DNA of 64,000 nt from Nocardioides jishulii (lineage in GTDB: Bacteria > Actinomycetota > Actinomycetes > Propionibacteriales > Nocardioidaceae): the NCBI RefSeq assembly GCF_006007965.1, contig NZ_CP040748.1, positions 2,046,001 through 2,110,000 of the forward strand. Reading direction: 5' to 3'. Below, one piece after another: positions 1 to 6,999 of this stretch (positions are counted from its first letter, which is position 1; each line of letters begins with the position of its first letter). The notes under the pieces are model-generated. The model was not told the DNA's origin. It searched no databases and saw only the letters and a list, made by a program, of their open reading frames with translations. Both the position numbers and the translations under genes were made by a program.

Positions 1-44
1 TGACCAGCACCACCACGAATCGCACCACCAGCTCCACCACACCC

Positions 45-76
45 ACCACTGATTCACCGCACCACTGATTCACCGC
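45..76. repeat. 16-nt tandem duplication in CAC-rich left edge
   Basis: The 16-mer accactgattcaccgc occurs twice back to back (45-60 and 61-76). It lies in a purine-poor, CAC-rich stretch (about 1-105) upstream of the first gene. One forward frame through it reads as a Thr-rich tail ending near 67, so it may be the end of a gene that starts outside the window. No function can be assigned. Confidence 0.6.
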
Positions 77-149
77 ACCACAGCACCACCACCCGAATCG
101 ACAAAGGCGTCGATGCACGGCACACCACTGGAGAAATGGGAGGTCTCTG

Positions 150-893
150 ATGGCTGCTCCTGCGTTGGTTGCACTCGCCCACGGAAGCCGCGACCCGCGG
201 TCCGCGGCGACGGTCAAGGCACTCGTCGAGGAGGTCCGCCGCATGCGGCCGGACCTTCGGATCGAGCACGCGTTCCTCGACCTGGCCAAGCCCTCGTTCA
301 CCACCACGGTCGACAAGCTCGTCCGTGCCGGATTCGACGAGATCGTCGTCGTCCCGCTGCTGCTCACCGAGGCCTACCACGCCAAGGTGGACGTCCCCGA
401 GGCCGTCGCCGAGGCCATGAGCCGGCACGCCGGCCTCCAGATCCGGGCCACCTCGGTGCTCGGCCTGGAGTCGAGCTTTCTCGACGTGCTCGACATCCGC
501 ATGCGCGAGGCGCTGAAGGAGAGCCGCGTACGAGAGCTCGACGCGCTCGTCCTGGCCTCGGCCGGTTCTTCGGACCCGCTCGCCAACCAGTCGGTGGCGC
601 GACTGGCCCGCCTGTGGGGCGCGCGGCACAAGCTGCCCGTGACCGCCGCGTTCGCCTCGGCCGCCCCGCCGGCGACCGGTGAGGCGGTACGCGCGTTCCG
701 CACCCAGGGACGACGCCACATCGCCGTGGCCTCGCTCTTCCTGGCTCCGGGCCTGCTGCCCGACCGGGCAGCAGAGCTCGCGCTGGAAGCGGGAGCCGTC
801 GCGGTGTCGAAGCCGTTGGGCGCCCACCCCGAGGTCGCCCGGACCATCTTGGCTCGCTACGCCGTCGGTGCGGTCGAGCTGGTCCCCGTCTGA
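150..893 (+). CDS. Sirohydrochlorin chelatase-like protein (CbiX/SirB family)
   Basis: The 247-residue protein has the two-lobed layout of the CbiX/SirB family, which inserts Fe2+ or Co2+ into sirohydrochlorin for siroheme or cobalamin synthesis in the cytoplasm. The N-terminal lobe begins with the family motif around His11 (LAHGSRDPRS), and a second conserved His77 sits in LLTEAYHAKVDVP; these are the expected metal/substrate ligands. The C-terminal lobe repeats the fold in degenerate form. The ATG at 150 is preceded by a good Shine-Dalgarno sequence (GGGAGG near 138). A strong hairpin follows the gene. No nir/cys/cob partner is visible to the right, so the metal and pathway stay undetermined; the upstream neighbour lies outside the window. 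Confidence 0.85.
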   Translation: MAAPALVALAHGSRDPRSAATVKALVEEVRRMRPDLRIEHAFLDLAKPSFTTTVDKLVRAGFDEIVVVPLLLTEAYHAKVDVPEAVAEAMSRHAGLQIRATSVLGLESSFLDVLDIRMREALKESRVRELDALVLASAGSSDPLANQSVARLARLWGARHKLPVTAAFASAAPPATGEAVRAFRTQGRRHIAVASLFLAPGLLPDRAAELALEAGAVAVSKPLGAHPEVARTILARYAVGAVELVPV

Positions 894-939
894 GGGAGAA
901 CCCCTCTGAGCGACAACCCCACGAGGATCTGCACCACGT

Positions 940-971
940 GAGAGCCCGCGGCCGTCCGGCCGCGGGCTCTC
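940..971. terminator. Strong hairpin terminator between convergent genes
   Basis: A perfect 14-bp inverted repeat (arms 940-953 and 958-971, loop gtcc) lies between the stop of the chelatase-like gene and the stop of the convergent DUF3037 gene. There is no clear T-tract on either side. It could serve both strands. Confidence 0.75.
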
Positions 972-1005
972 GCGCGTGTCGGGACCGCGGAATACGACCC
1001 GGCGC

Positions 1006-1386
1006 CTACCCGACCAGGTGCGAGAGCAGTCGTGTCAGGGCCTCGGCGGGGTCGTCGGCCACGCCGCCGTGCACCGGACCGGGCTGCACCACCGTCGACT
1101 TGGGCGCCTTGAGGAAGCCGAACCGCTGGCTCAGCGGACGCGTCGATGCCTCGCCGCCCCGCTCGTCACCGACGCAGACTCCCGTGACGAACTCCAGCGC
1201 AGCGCAGACCCGGTCGAGGTCGAGGGAGGGGGCGAAGGCGGCGAGCCGCTCCCGGTCCACGTCCCACTCGACGGCGAGGAAGTCGGCCTCCTGGCAGTAG
1301 AGCACCACGCCGACGTTGACGAACTCCTCGCGGTCGGGGCGCGGCACGCAGCGCAGGACGGCGTACTGGTAGGCGTACGCGGTCAT
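1006..1386 (-). CDS. DUF3037 family protein
   Basis: The 126-residue soluble protein begins MTAYAYQYAVLRCVPRPDRE, the typical opening of DUF3037 proteins, and has the segment EEFVNVGVVLYC seen in the family. The ATG at 1386 is chosen because it overlaps the stop of the upstream HipA-like kinase gene (ATGA, 1383-1386); longer extensions in this frame run antisense-like through the kinase gene and lack family similarity. Function is unknown. The family commonly sits beside HipA-like kinases, so it may be a partner or substrate of that kinase; that is inference. It is the last gene of the leftward recA-recX-ppk2-kinase run. Confidence 0.85.
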   Translation of the reverse strand: MTAYAYQYAVLRCVPRPDREEFVNVGVVLYCQEADFLAVEWDVDRERLAAFAPSLDLDRVCAALEFVTGVCVGDERGGEASTRPLSQRFGFLKAPKSTVVQPGPVHGGVADDPAEALTRLLSHLVG

Positions 1387-2144
1387 GAGGTCACCTCCGG
1401 CAGCCAGGACGCACTTCCCAGACGGGCGGTCAAGAAGTCGACGTATGCCCGGCGGAGATCCTCGGGCGAGGTGTCGGGGGTGGAGTGCAGCCACTCGTCG
1501 GGCACCTCGGCCACCACCTCCTCGAAGACCTCGCGGGAGAGCACCGTGCGGGCCCGGACATCCGCCTCCGCCACCTCGGGGAGGTGGCGCCTCAGCACGT
1601 GGTCGGAGGAGTCCCACGGTTGGGCGGCGAAGCGGGCCGGGTCGGTGACGCCGCGGCTCCAGGCGTGGTGGAAGTAGAGGGAGGCGCCGTGGTCGATGAC
1701 CCACACCTGCCCGTGCCAGACCAGGAGGTTGGGGTTGCGCCAGCTGCGGTCGACGTTCGCGGTGAACGCGTCGAGCCACAGGATCATGCCGTGGTCAGTG
1801 GCCGAGGCCTCCACGTCACCGTCGAAGCCGAAGGACCCGGGAAGGAAGTCGACGCCCAGGTTGAGACCGACGCTGGCGACCAGCAGGTCCTGCACCTCCT
1901 CGTCCGCCTCGTAGCGCGCGATCGCACGATCGAGCTCGAGGGCGACGAGGCGCGGCGTCCGCAGGCCCAGCCGGGTGGCCAGACCGCTGACGATCACCTC
2001 GGCGACGAGGACGCGTACGCCTTGGCCGGCACCGGAGAACTTGCAGACGTAGGTCCCGAGGTCGTCGGCCTCGACGATGCCGGGCAGGCTGCCGCCTTCA
2101 CGTAGCGGGGTGACGTACCTGGAGACCCCCACACGAGGGATCAC
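1383..2144 (-). CDS. HipA-like kinase family protein
   Basis: The 253-residue protein resembles the short HipA-like (HipA_2) group of the kinase superfamily. Visible features are a possible nucleotide-binding segment YVCKFSGAGQG, a catalytic-loop-like NVDRSWRNPNLLVW, and VIDHGASL, which would supply the metal-binding Asp. It lacks the N-terminal domain of full-length HipA toxins and there is no HipB-like HTH gene beside it. It starts with GTG at 2144, overlapping the stop of ppk2 (GTGA), and its own stop overlaps the DUF3037 start, so three genes are translationally coupled. The phosphorylated substrate is unknown, and a toxin role is not supported by the sequence alone. Confidence 0.8.
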   Translation of the reverse strand: MIPRVGVSRYVTPLREGGSLPGIVEADDLGTYVCKFSGAGQGVRVLVAEVIVSGLATRLGLRTPRLVALELDRAIARYEADEEVQDLLVASVGLNLGVDFLPGSFGFDGDVEASATDHGMILWLDAFTANVDRSWRNPNLLVWHGQVWVIDHGASLYFHHAWSRGVTDPARFAAQPWDSSDHVLRRHLPEVAEADVRARTVLSREVFEEVVAEVPDEWLHSTPDTSPEDLRRAYVDFLTARLGSASWLPEVTS

Positions 2145-2998
2145 TCGATCACCAACGCTTCGAGACGCGCGCGCTCAGCGGCCACGTCGAAGTCCGCCAC
2201 CGGCCAGCGCAGGTCCATCCGCGCGAGCGTGTCGTGCAACAGCGCGGCCACGGCGAGGTTGCGGTACCACTTGTGGTCGGCGGGGATCACGAACCAGCCG
2301 GCGTCGGGGTGGTGGGTGCGCTCCAGGGCAATCTCGTACGCCCGCTGGTACTGCGGCCACAGGGCCCGCTCGTCCACGTCGCCCGGGTTGAACTTCCAGT
2401 GCTTCTCGGGGTTGTCGAGACGCTTGAGCAGACGCTTCTTCTGCTCGTCGGCCCCCACGTGCAGCATGCACTTGACGACCGTGACGCCGTCCGCGACGAG
2501 CTCCTGCTCGAAGTCGACGATCTGGTCGTAGCGGCGCTCGATCTCCTCGGGGGACGAGTAGCCCCGCACCCGGTGGATCAGCACGTCCTCGTAGTGGCTG
2601 CGGTCGAAGACCCCGATGTAACCAGCGTCGGGCAGCGCCTGACGGATGCGCCAGAGGAAGTCGTGCTCCAGCTCCTCGGGAGTGGGTGCTTTGAAAGCCT
2701 TGATCTTCAGCCCTTGGGGATCGACGAGCCCGAGGGACTTGCGGATCACCCCTCCCTTGCCGCTGGTGTCCATGCCCTGGAGGATCAGCAGGACGCGTCG
2801 GGAGGCATCGTGCTCACGCCCGGCCCACAACCGCTCCTGCAGGTCCGCCAGCTCCTGGCCGATCGAGGCCAGCGCCGCCTCGCCCGCGGCCTTGTCGCCT
2901 GTGAAGCCCGGCGTGCCGTCGGTCGGGAGCGCGGTCAGGTCCACCGGCCCGGGGGGCAGTGCGAGAGCTGTCGTGTCGAACGTCAAGTCGTCACCCAT
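2141..2998 (-). CDS. Polyphosphate kinase 2 family protein (PPK2)
   Basis: The 285-residue protein carries the PPK2 P-loop GMDTSGKGG (residues 75-83), the Walker-B-like GVFDRSHYEDVL and the lid-region RRYDQIVDFE. PPK2 enzymes transfer phosphate between polyphosphate and nucleoside mono- or diphosphates. The single-domain length suggests class I or III; the exact acceptor cannot be read from the sequence. The ATG at 2998 is chosen because it lies 7 nt after the recX stop; an in-frame start at 3052 would overlap recX and add non-family residues. The gene end overlaps the HipA-like kinase start (2141-2144). Expression is likely driven from the recA promoters, which would link polyphosphate metabolism to DNA damage. 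Confidence 0.9.
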   Translation of the reverse strand: MGDDLTFDTTALALPPGPVDLTALPTDGTPGFTGDKAAGEAALASIGQELADLQERLWAGREHDASRRVLLILQGMDTSGKGGVIRKSLGLVDPQGLKIKAFKAPTPEELEHDFLWRIRQALPDAGYIGVFDRSHYEDVLIHRVRGYSSPEEIERRYDQIVDFEQELVADGVTVVKCMLHVGADEQKKRLLKRLDNPEKHWKFNPGDVDERALWPQYQRAYEIALERTHHPDAGWFVIPADHKWYRNLAVAALLHDTLARMDLRWPVADFDVAAERARLEALVIE

Positions 2999-3005
2999 GC
3001 GTCCA

Positions 3006-3602
3006 TCATGGCTGACCGTCGTACTCCTCGTCGCGCTCCCCCAGTGCGTCACGGACCACGGCGTAGGCGAGCCCGCTGGAGTAGCCCTTGCGAGCCAGCA
3101 TCGACACCAGTCGACGCGTGGCGGTCTGGTGGTCGACGGACCGCAACGAACGCATCTTCTTCGCCACGAGCGCCTCTGCCGCCGCGCGTTCGTCGTCGGG
3201 GTCGATCTCGGCGATCGTCTCCTTGACGATCTCGTCGTCGACGCCCTTGCGACGCAGCTCCTGGGCCAGAGCTCGTCCGGCCAGGCCCTTGCCCGGCTGG
3301 CGCGAAGCGATCCACATCCGGGCGAACGCCTCGTCGTCGACCAGACCGACCTCCTCGAACCGGTCGAGCAGCCGGGTGGCGATCTCCTCAGGGACGTTTC
3401 GCTGCGCCAGCTTGTCGGCCAGCTGTTTGCGACTGCGTGCCTGACCGGTCAGCTGGTCGAGCAGGATCTTGCGCGCCACCTCTTCGGCATCGGCAGGAGG
3501 ACCGGCCTGGACCGGGTCGACGGGGATCTCCCCGGTCCAGGCGGCCACACCCGCATGCACGTCACCGACCCACGGGTCGATGTCGTGCGACTCAGAAGTC
3601 AT
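3006..3602 (-). CDS. recX: Regulatory protein RecX
   Basis: The 198-residue protein is RecX, which binds RecA filaments and inhibits RecA recombinase and coprotease activity. It has the three-helix repeat pattern, including [20 protein letters not shown], the segment [16 protein letters not shown] and [15 protein letters not shown]. About 45 N-terminal residues precede the conserved core, as is common in actinobacteria. The start ATG at 3602 lies inside the recA coding end (11-nt overlap), so recX is translationally coupled to recA and probably made at lower level from the same mRNA. Confidence 0.95.
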   Translation of the reverse strand: MTSESHDIDPWVGDVHAGVAAWTGEIPVDPVQAGPPADAEEVARKILLDQLTGQARSRKQLADKLAQRNVPEEIATRLLDRFEEVGLVDDEAFARMWIASRQPGKGLAGRALAQELRRKGVDDEIVKETIAEIDPDDERAAAEALVAKKMRSLRSVDHQTATRRLVSMLARKGYSSGLAYAVVRDALGERDEEYDGQP

Positions 3603-4674
3603 CGACCCCGATGGGCTCGTCGGACAGGTCGTCCGCAGGAACGTTGACCTGCGGGCCGACGCCCAGCTTCTCGAGGATCTTCTTCTCGATCTCGTTGGCC
3701 AGGTCGGGGTTGTCCCGCAGGAAGGAGCGCGAGTTCTCCTTGCCCTGGCCGAGCTGGTCGCCCTCGTAGGTGTACCAGGCACCGGCCTTGCGGATGATGC
3801 CTTCCTCCACGCCCACGTCGATGAGGCCACCCTCGCGGCTGATGCCCTTGCCGTACATGATGTCGAACTCGGCCTGCTTGAACGGCGGCGCGACCTTGTT
3901 CTTCACGACCTTGACGCGGGTGCGGTTGCCGACCATCTCCTGGCCGTCCTTCAGCGTCTCGATGCGGCGGACGTCGAGGCGGACCGAGGAGTAGAACTTC
4001 AGCGCGCGACCACCGGTCGTGGTCTCCGGCGAGCCGAACATCACGCCGATCTTCTCGCGCAGCTGGTTGATGAAGATGGCGGTGGTGCCGGAGTTGTTGA
4101 GGGCACCGGTCATCTTGCGGAGCGCCTGGCTCATCAGACGGGCCTGGAGGCCGACGTGGCTGTCGCCCATCTCGCCCTCGATCTCGGCACGGGGCACCAG
4201 AGCGGCCACGGAGTCGATGACGATGAGGTCCAGGGCACCGGAGCGGATCAGCATGTCGGCGATCTCGAGGGCCTGCTCACCGGAGTCGGGCTGCGAGACC
4301 AGCAGGGCGTCGGTGTCGACGCCGAGGTTCTTCGCGTAGTCCGGGTCGAGCGCGTGCTCGGCGTCGATGAAGGCCACGATGCCGCCGGCAGCCTGGGCGC
4401 TGGCGACCGCGTGGAGCGCGACCGTCGTCTTACCCGAGGACTCAGGGCCGTAGATCTCGACGACTCGACCGCGCGGGAGACCACCGAGGCCGAGGGCGAT
4501 GTCGAGGGCGATGGCGCCGGTGGGGATGACCTCCAGCGGAGCGCGGGTCTCGTCTCCGAGCCGCATGACGGAGCCCTTGCCGAAGGACTTCTCGATGTTG
4601 GCGAGCGCGGCATCGAGTGCCGACCCCTTGTCGCCCCCGCGGGTCACGGGCGCCTTCTTCGATGCAGCAGCCAT
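3592..4674 (-). CDS. recA: Recombinase RecA
   Basis: The 360-residue protein is full-length RecA, the ATP-dependent strand-exchange protein and coprotease for LexA. The Walker A motif GPESSGKT is at residues 76-83; the Walker B segment [16 protein letters not shown]-binding loop L1 and the L2 region ending in [17 protein letters not shown] are intact. There is no intein, unlike M. tuberculosis RecA. The acidic C-terminal tail is present. The ATG at 4674 is used with a weak purine-rich leader. The 155-nt leader carries a PafBC-type promoter motif and a LexA box, both upstream on this strand. recX overlaps its 3' end. Confidence 0.98.
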   Translation of the reverse strand: MAAASKKAPVTRGGDKGSALDAALANIEKSFGKGSVMRLGDETRAPLEVIPTGAIALDIALGLGGLPRGRVVEIYGPESSGKTTVALHAVASAQAAGGIVAFIDAEHALDPDYAKNLGVDTDALLVSQPDSGEQALEIADMLIRSGALDLIVIDSVAALVPRAEIEGEMGDSHVGLQARLMSQALRKMTGALNNSGTTAIFINQLREKIGVMFGSPETTTGGRALKFYSSVRLDVRRIETLKDGQEMVGNRTRVKVVKNKVAPPFKQAEFDIMYGKGISREGGLIDVGVEEGIIRKAGAWYTYEGDQLGQGKENSRSFLRDNPDLANEIEKKILEKLGVGPQVNVPADDLSDEPIGVDDF

Positions 4675-4716
4675 TGCAGTTCCATTCTCGTCGTCGGTGG
4701 TGCAGGTACTTCTTCG

Positions 4717-4739
4717 ACGCTAGAGCGAGCCACCGACAA
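4717..4739 (-). promoter_or_regulatory. PafBC-type (RecA-NDp) DNA-damage promoter of recA
   Basis: Reading leftward, the sequence is TTGTCGGTG, 8 nt, then TAGCGT. This matches the mycobacterial RecA-NDp / PafBC consensus TTGTCRGTG-N8-TANNNT exactly. The predicted transcript start is about 35 nt before the recA ATG. It predicts LexA-independent damage induction through PafBC. Confidence 0.88.
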
Positions 4740-4800
4740 AAAGCCTGATCAGCCTGTCGAGCTGTGGACAACCTCGCCCTGCGTCGTACCTGTGAGCACG

Positions 4801-4826
4801 ACCCTACCCGAACACCTGTTCGACAA
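4801..4826 (-). promoter_or_regulatory. LexA box within a second recA promoter
   Basis: Positions 4808-4823 read CCGAACACCTGTTCGA, one base off the actinobacterial SOS box TCGAAC-N4-GTTCGA. On the recA strand a -10 TAGGGT (4801-4806) lies directly downstream and a -35-like TTGTCG (4821-4826) overlaps it, so LexA bound here would occlude polymerase. The box also lies 7 nt past the end of the MFS gene, but its orientation and -10 favour recA. Confidence 0.88.
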
Positions 4827-4829
4827 CAC

Positions 4830-6137
4830 TCAGTGCGGTGCGGCGTGTCGTGCAGCGTGGGTCGAGGCGTGACGCAGCGCCGCGACCCCGGCCCCCAGGA
4901 CGGCCAGCGCGAGCACGGCTGCGTAGGCGTTGAGCGCTCCGTAGCCCCACTGCCCCACGATCACGCCCGCCAGGGCGCTCCCCACCGCGGCGGCCAGCGA
5001 CATGGTCATGTCAGCGGCTCCCTGCACGTCGGCACGGACCTCGAGGGGTGCGTGCTCGGCGAGCAGCGTGGAGGCGGCGATCGTGGAGATCGACCACCCC
5101 AGCCCGAGGAGGAACAGGCCGGCGAAGATCTGCCACGAGCTGCCCTGCGGAGAGATCCCGCTGAGCAGCAGTGCCGTCAGCAGGACGCCCGCACCCACCA
5201 CGAGCAGGCGGGCTCGTCCCCACCGGTCCGCGGCCCAGCCGGAGAGCGGCGCGAAGGCGAACATGCCCAGGACGTGGATCGAGATGACGAACCCGATGAC
5301 GCGCAGCTCGGCACCACCGTGCTCCATGTGCAACGGCGTCATGACCATGACGGCCACCATCGTGGCGTGCGCGCCGGCGAGGCCGAGCGTGGCCGCGACC
5401 AGCAGCGGATGGCTCCGCAACGCGGTCCAGACCTCACGCAGGGAGGGCGGCGTCGGCACCCCACCCGACAGCTCGTGCCCGTCGCCGGCGAGCCGCCGTG
5501 CGGTCAGCAGCGGGTCCGGACGGAGCAGCACAGCCGCCAGGAGCCCTGCGGCGGCGGTGCCGACCGCGCCGAGCACGAACGGTCCGGTGAGCTCCGGCAC
5601 CGACAGGACGTCGGCCAGCCCGGCCGCGGGGCCGGTGAGGTTGGGGCCGACGACGGCGCCGATGGTCGTGGCCCAGACGACGACGGACAGGGCTCGGGCC
5701 TTGTGCGCGGGAGCGGCCAGGTCGGTGGCGGCGTACCGGGCCGCGTTGTTGGAGGCGGACGCCGAGCCGAGCAGGACCATGGCCACGAGCAGCAGGGCGA
5801 TCGAGCCCACGGTCCCGGCGACGACCGCGAGGAGCGCACCGCAGGCAGCCGCCAGGTAGCCGGTGACCAGACCGACCCGGCGCCCACGACGCGACATCAC
5901 GCGGGCGAGGAGGAAGGCCGCAGCCGCGGTCCCGAGCACCTGGAACGTCTGGGACAGCCCGGCCATGGCCTCTGAGCCGGACAGGTCCCGCGCCAGCAAC
6001 GACGACGTCGCGATGCCGATGGTGATGCCCAGGGCACCGGTCGCCTGGACAGCGACCAGGCTCCCCACGGTCCTGCGCTGCACGCCGGCGACGTCGAGCG
6101 TCGCGCCGGTGTCCGGGAGGGTCTCGGGGCGGCTCAC
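4830..6137 (-). CDS. MFS transporter
   Basis: The 435-residue protein has about 12 hydrophobic segments and the major facilitator superfamily layout, with loop motif-A-like stretches RVMSRRGRRVGLVTGY and AADRWGRARLLVVG. It is probably an inner-membrane proton-coupled exporter; the substrate is not readable. The GTG start at 6137 is chosen because it overlaps the TGA of the DUF3046 gene (6134-6137), giving translational coupling; a start at 6170 would add 11 residues read through the DUF3046 gene. It is the last gene of a leftward dinB-like/DUF3046/MFS operon. Confidence 0.88.
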   Translation of the reverse strand: MSRPETLPDTGATLDVAGVQRRTVGSLVAVQATGALGITIGIATSSLLARDLSGSEAMAGLSQTFQVLGTAAAAFLLARVMSRRGRRVGLVTGYLAAACGALLAVVAGTVGSIALLLVAMVLLGSASASNNAARYAATDLAAPAHKARALSVVVWATTIGAVVGPNLTGPAAGLADVLSVPELTGPFVLGAVGTAAAGLLAAVLLRPDPLLTARRLAGDGHELSGGVPTPPSLREVWTALRSHPLLVAATLGLAGAHATMVAVMVMTPLHMEHGGAELRVIGFVISIHVLGMFAFAPLSGWAADRWGRARLLVVGAGVLLTALLLSGISPQGSSWQIFAGLFLLGLGWSISTIAASTLLAEHAPLEVRADVQGAADMTMSLAAAVGSALAGVIVGQWGYGALNAYAAVLALAVLGAGVAALRHASTHAARHAAPH

Positions 6138-6328
6138 CGCAGGCGCTCGGGCAGCTCGAGCACCGACCACACCGCGCGCCAGACCTCCTTCGGCGGGACA
6201 CCCGCCGCCAGGGCCTCCGTGGCGGTCCGCGAGCCGAGGTCCGCGATCACGAACAGCTCGGCCCAGCTGCGGGAATACCCCTCACCCAGGGCCTCGTCCA
6301 TCCGCGCCCAGAACTCCGTGTGCCTCAT
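6134..6328 (-). CDS. DUF3046 family protein
   Basis: The 64-residue protein begins MRHTEFWARMDEALGEGYSR and contains DLGSRTATEALAAGV, the conserved core of DUF3046. Function is unknown. The family is actinobacterial and commonly lies just upstream of recA (for example Rv2738c in M. tuberculosis); here an MFS gene separates the two. A GGAG-type ribosome binding site precedes the ATG at 6328. Confidence 0.92.
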   Translation of the reverse strand: MRHTEFWARMDEALGEGYSRSWAELFVIADLGSRTATEALAAGVPPKEVWRAVWSVLELPERLR

Positions 6329-6338
6329 CCGTTGCTCC

Positions 6339-6905
6339 TCATCGCGGGGAGGGGACGGGACGACCGACGTCGTGCACGTGGTGCAGGACGTCGTGCAGGT
6401 GGTACTGCCCCAGCGTCCGCACCGTGAAGACGCTGCCGTTGCTGCGGCGACCCGGGCGGTCGTACGCCTCGGGCGGCACGCTGGCCCACAGCCCCGCCGC
6501 GTGGCCGGCGGCCTCCACCAGCTCCACGTCGACGACCGCGGGGTCCTGCTGCCAGTACCGCTCGGACGCGGCGGTCTCGTCCTGGTCCCAGTTCTCGAAG
6601 ACGGGGTCGTCCTGCTCGAGGAGGAGGCTCAGCCGCCCCGCCATCACCCGGTGGACGTCGCGCACGTGGCAGGCGTACTCCAGGACCGACCAGGTCCTCG
6701 GCGCGGGTCGCTCTGCCGCGGCGGGCGCCCGCAGAGCCTCGCCGAGCTCGACGGTGGAGTCGTGGATGAGTCCGGCGAGCGCAGGGACCTCCAGCTCGCC
6801 GGGCTCCACGCCGCACTCGTCGCAGCGGCGCTCGAGCACCCACGTCCAGTCCTTGGTCTCGGGGTCGATGACCGGGGGCTCGGTGGAGGGACGTTCGTGT
6901 GCCAT
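6339..6905 (-). CDS. DinB family protein
   Basis: The 188-residue protein is a DinB/YfiT-like four-helix-bundle protein. The opening PETKDWTWVLERRCDECGVEP is typical of actinobacterial members. His residues in YACHVRDVHRVM and in the C-terminal YHLHDVLHHVHDV are the expected divalent-metal ligands. The family includes thiol S-transferases (mycothiol- or bacillithiol-dependent), but the substrate is unknown. Either ATG 6905 or ATG 6914 could be the start; the choice is uncertain because no clear ribosome binding site precedes either. The gene is first in a leftward operon and is divergent from lhr. Confidence 0.85.
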   Translation of the reverse strand: MAHERPSTEPPVIDPETKDWTWVLERRCDECGVEPGELEVPALAGLIHDSTVELGEALRAPAAAERPAPRTWSVLEYACHVRDVHRVMAGRLSLLLEQDDPVFENWDQDETAASERYWQQDPAVVDVELVEAAGHAAGLWASVPPEAYDRPGRRSNGSVFTVRTLGQYHLHDVLHHVHDVGRPVPSPR

Positions 6906-6987
6906 GAGCACCATGCAACCACTGTCCGGCCGCTCGTGACCACGTGGATTGCGCTCCGGGCCATGTGTGACTGTCGGCACCCGGTGA

Positions 6988-6999
6988 CAAGATGACGCC
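6988..6999 (+). promoter_or_regulatory. Candidate -10 for leaderless lhr transcript
   Basis: CAAGAT (6988-6993) lies exactly 6 nt before the GTG at 7000, and no Shine-Dalgarno sequence is present. The spacing matches leaderless actinobacterial promoters. No convincing -35 is seen. Confidence 0.4.

Noticed and set aside
1006..2144. HipAB-type toxin-antitoxin module
   Set aside because: The kinase is the short HipA-like type, no HipB-like HTH protein is encoded, and DUF3037 is not a known antitoxin.
3592..4674. Intein in recA
   Set aside because: The RecA reading frame is continuous at 360 residues with no insertion at the P-loop or elsewhere.
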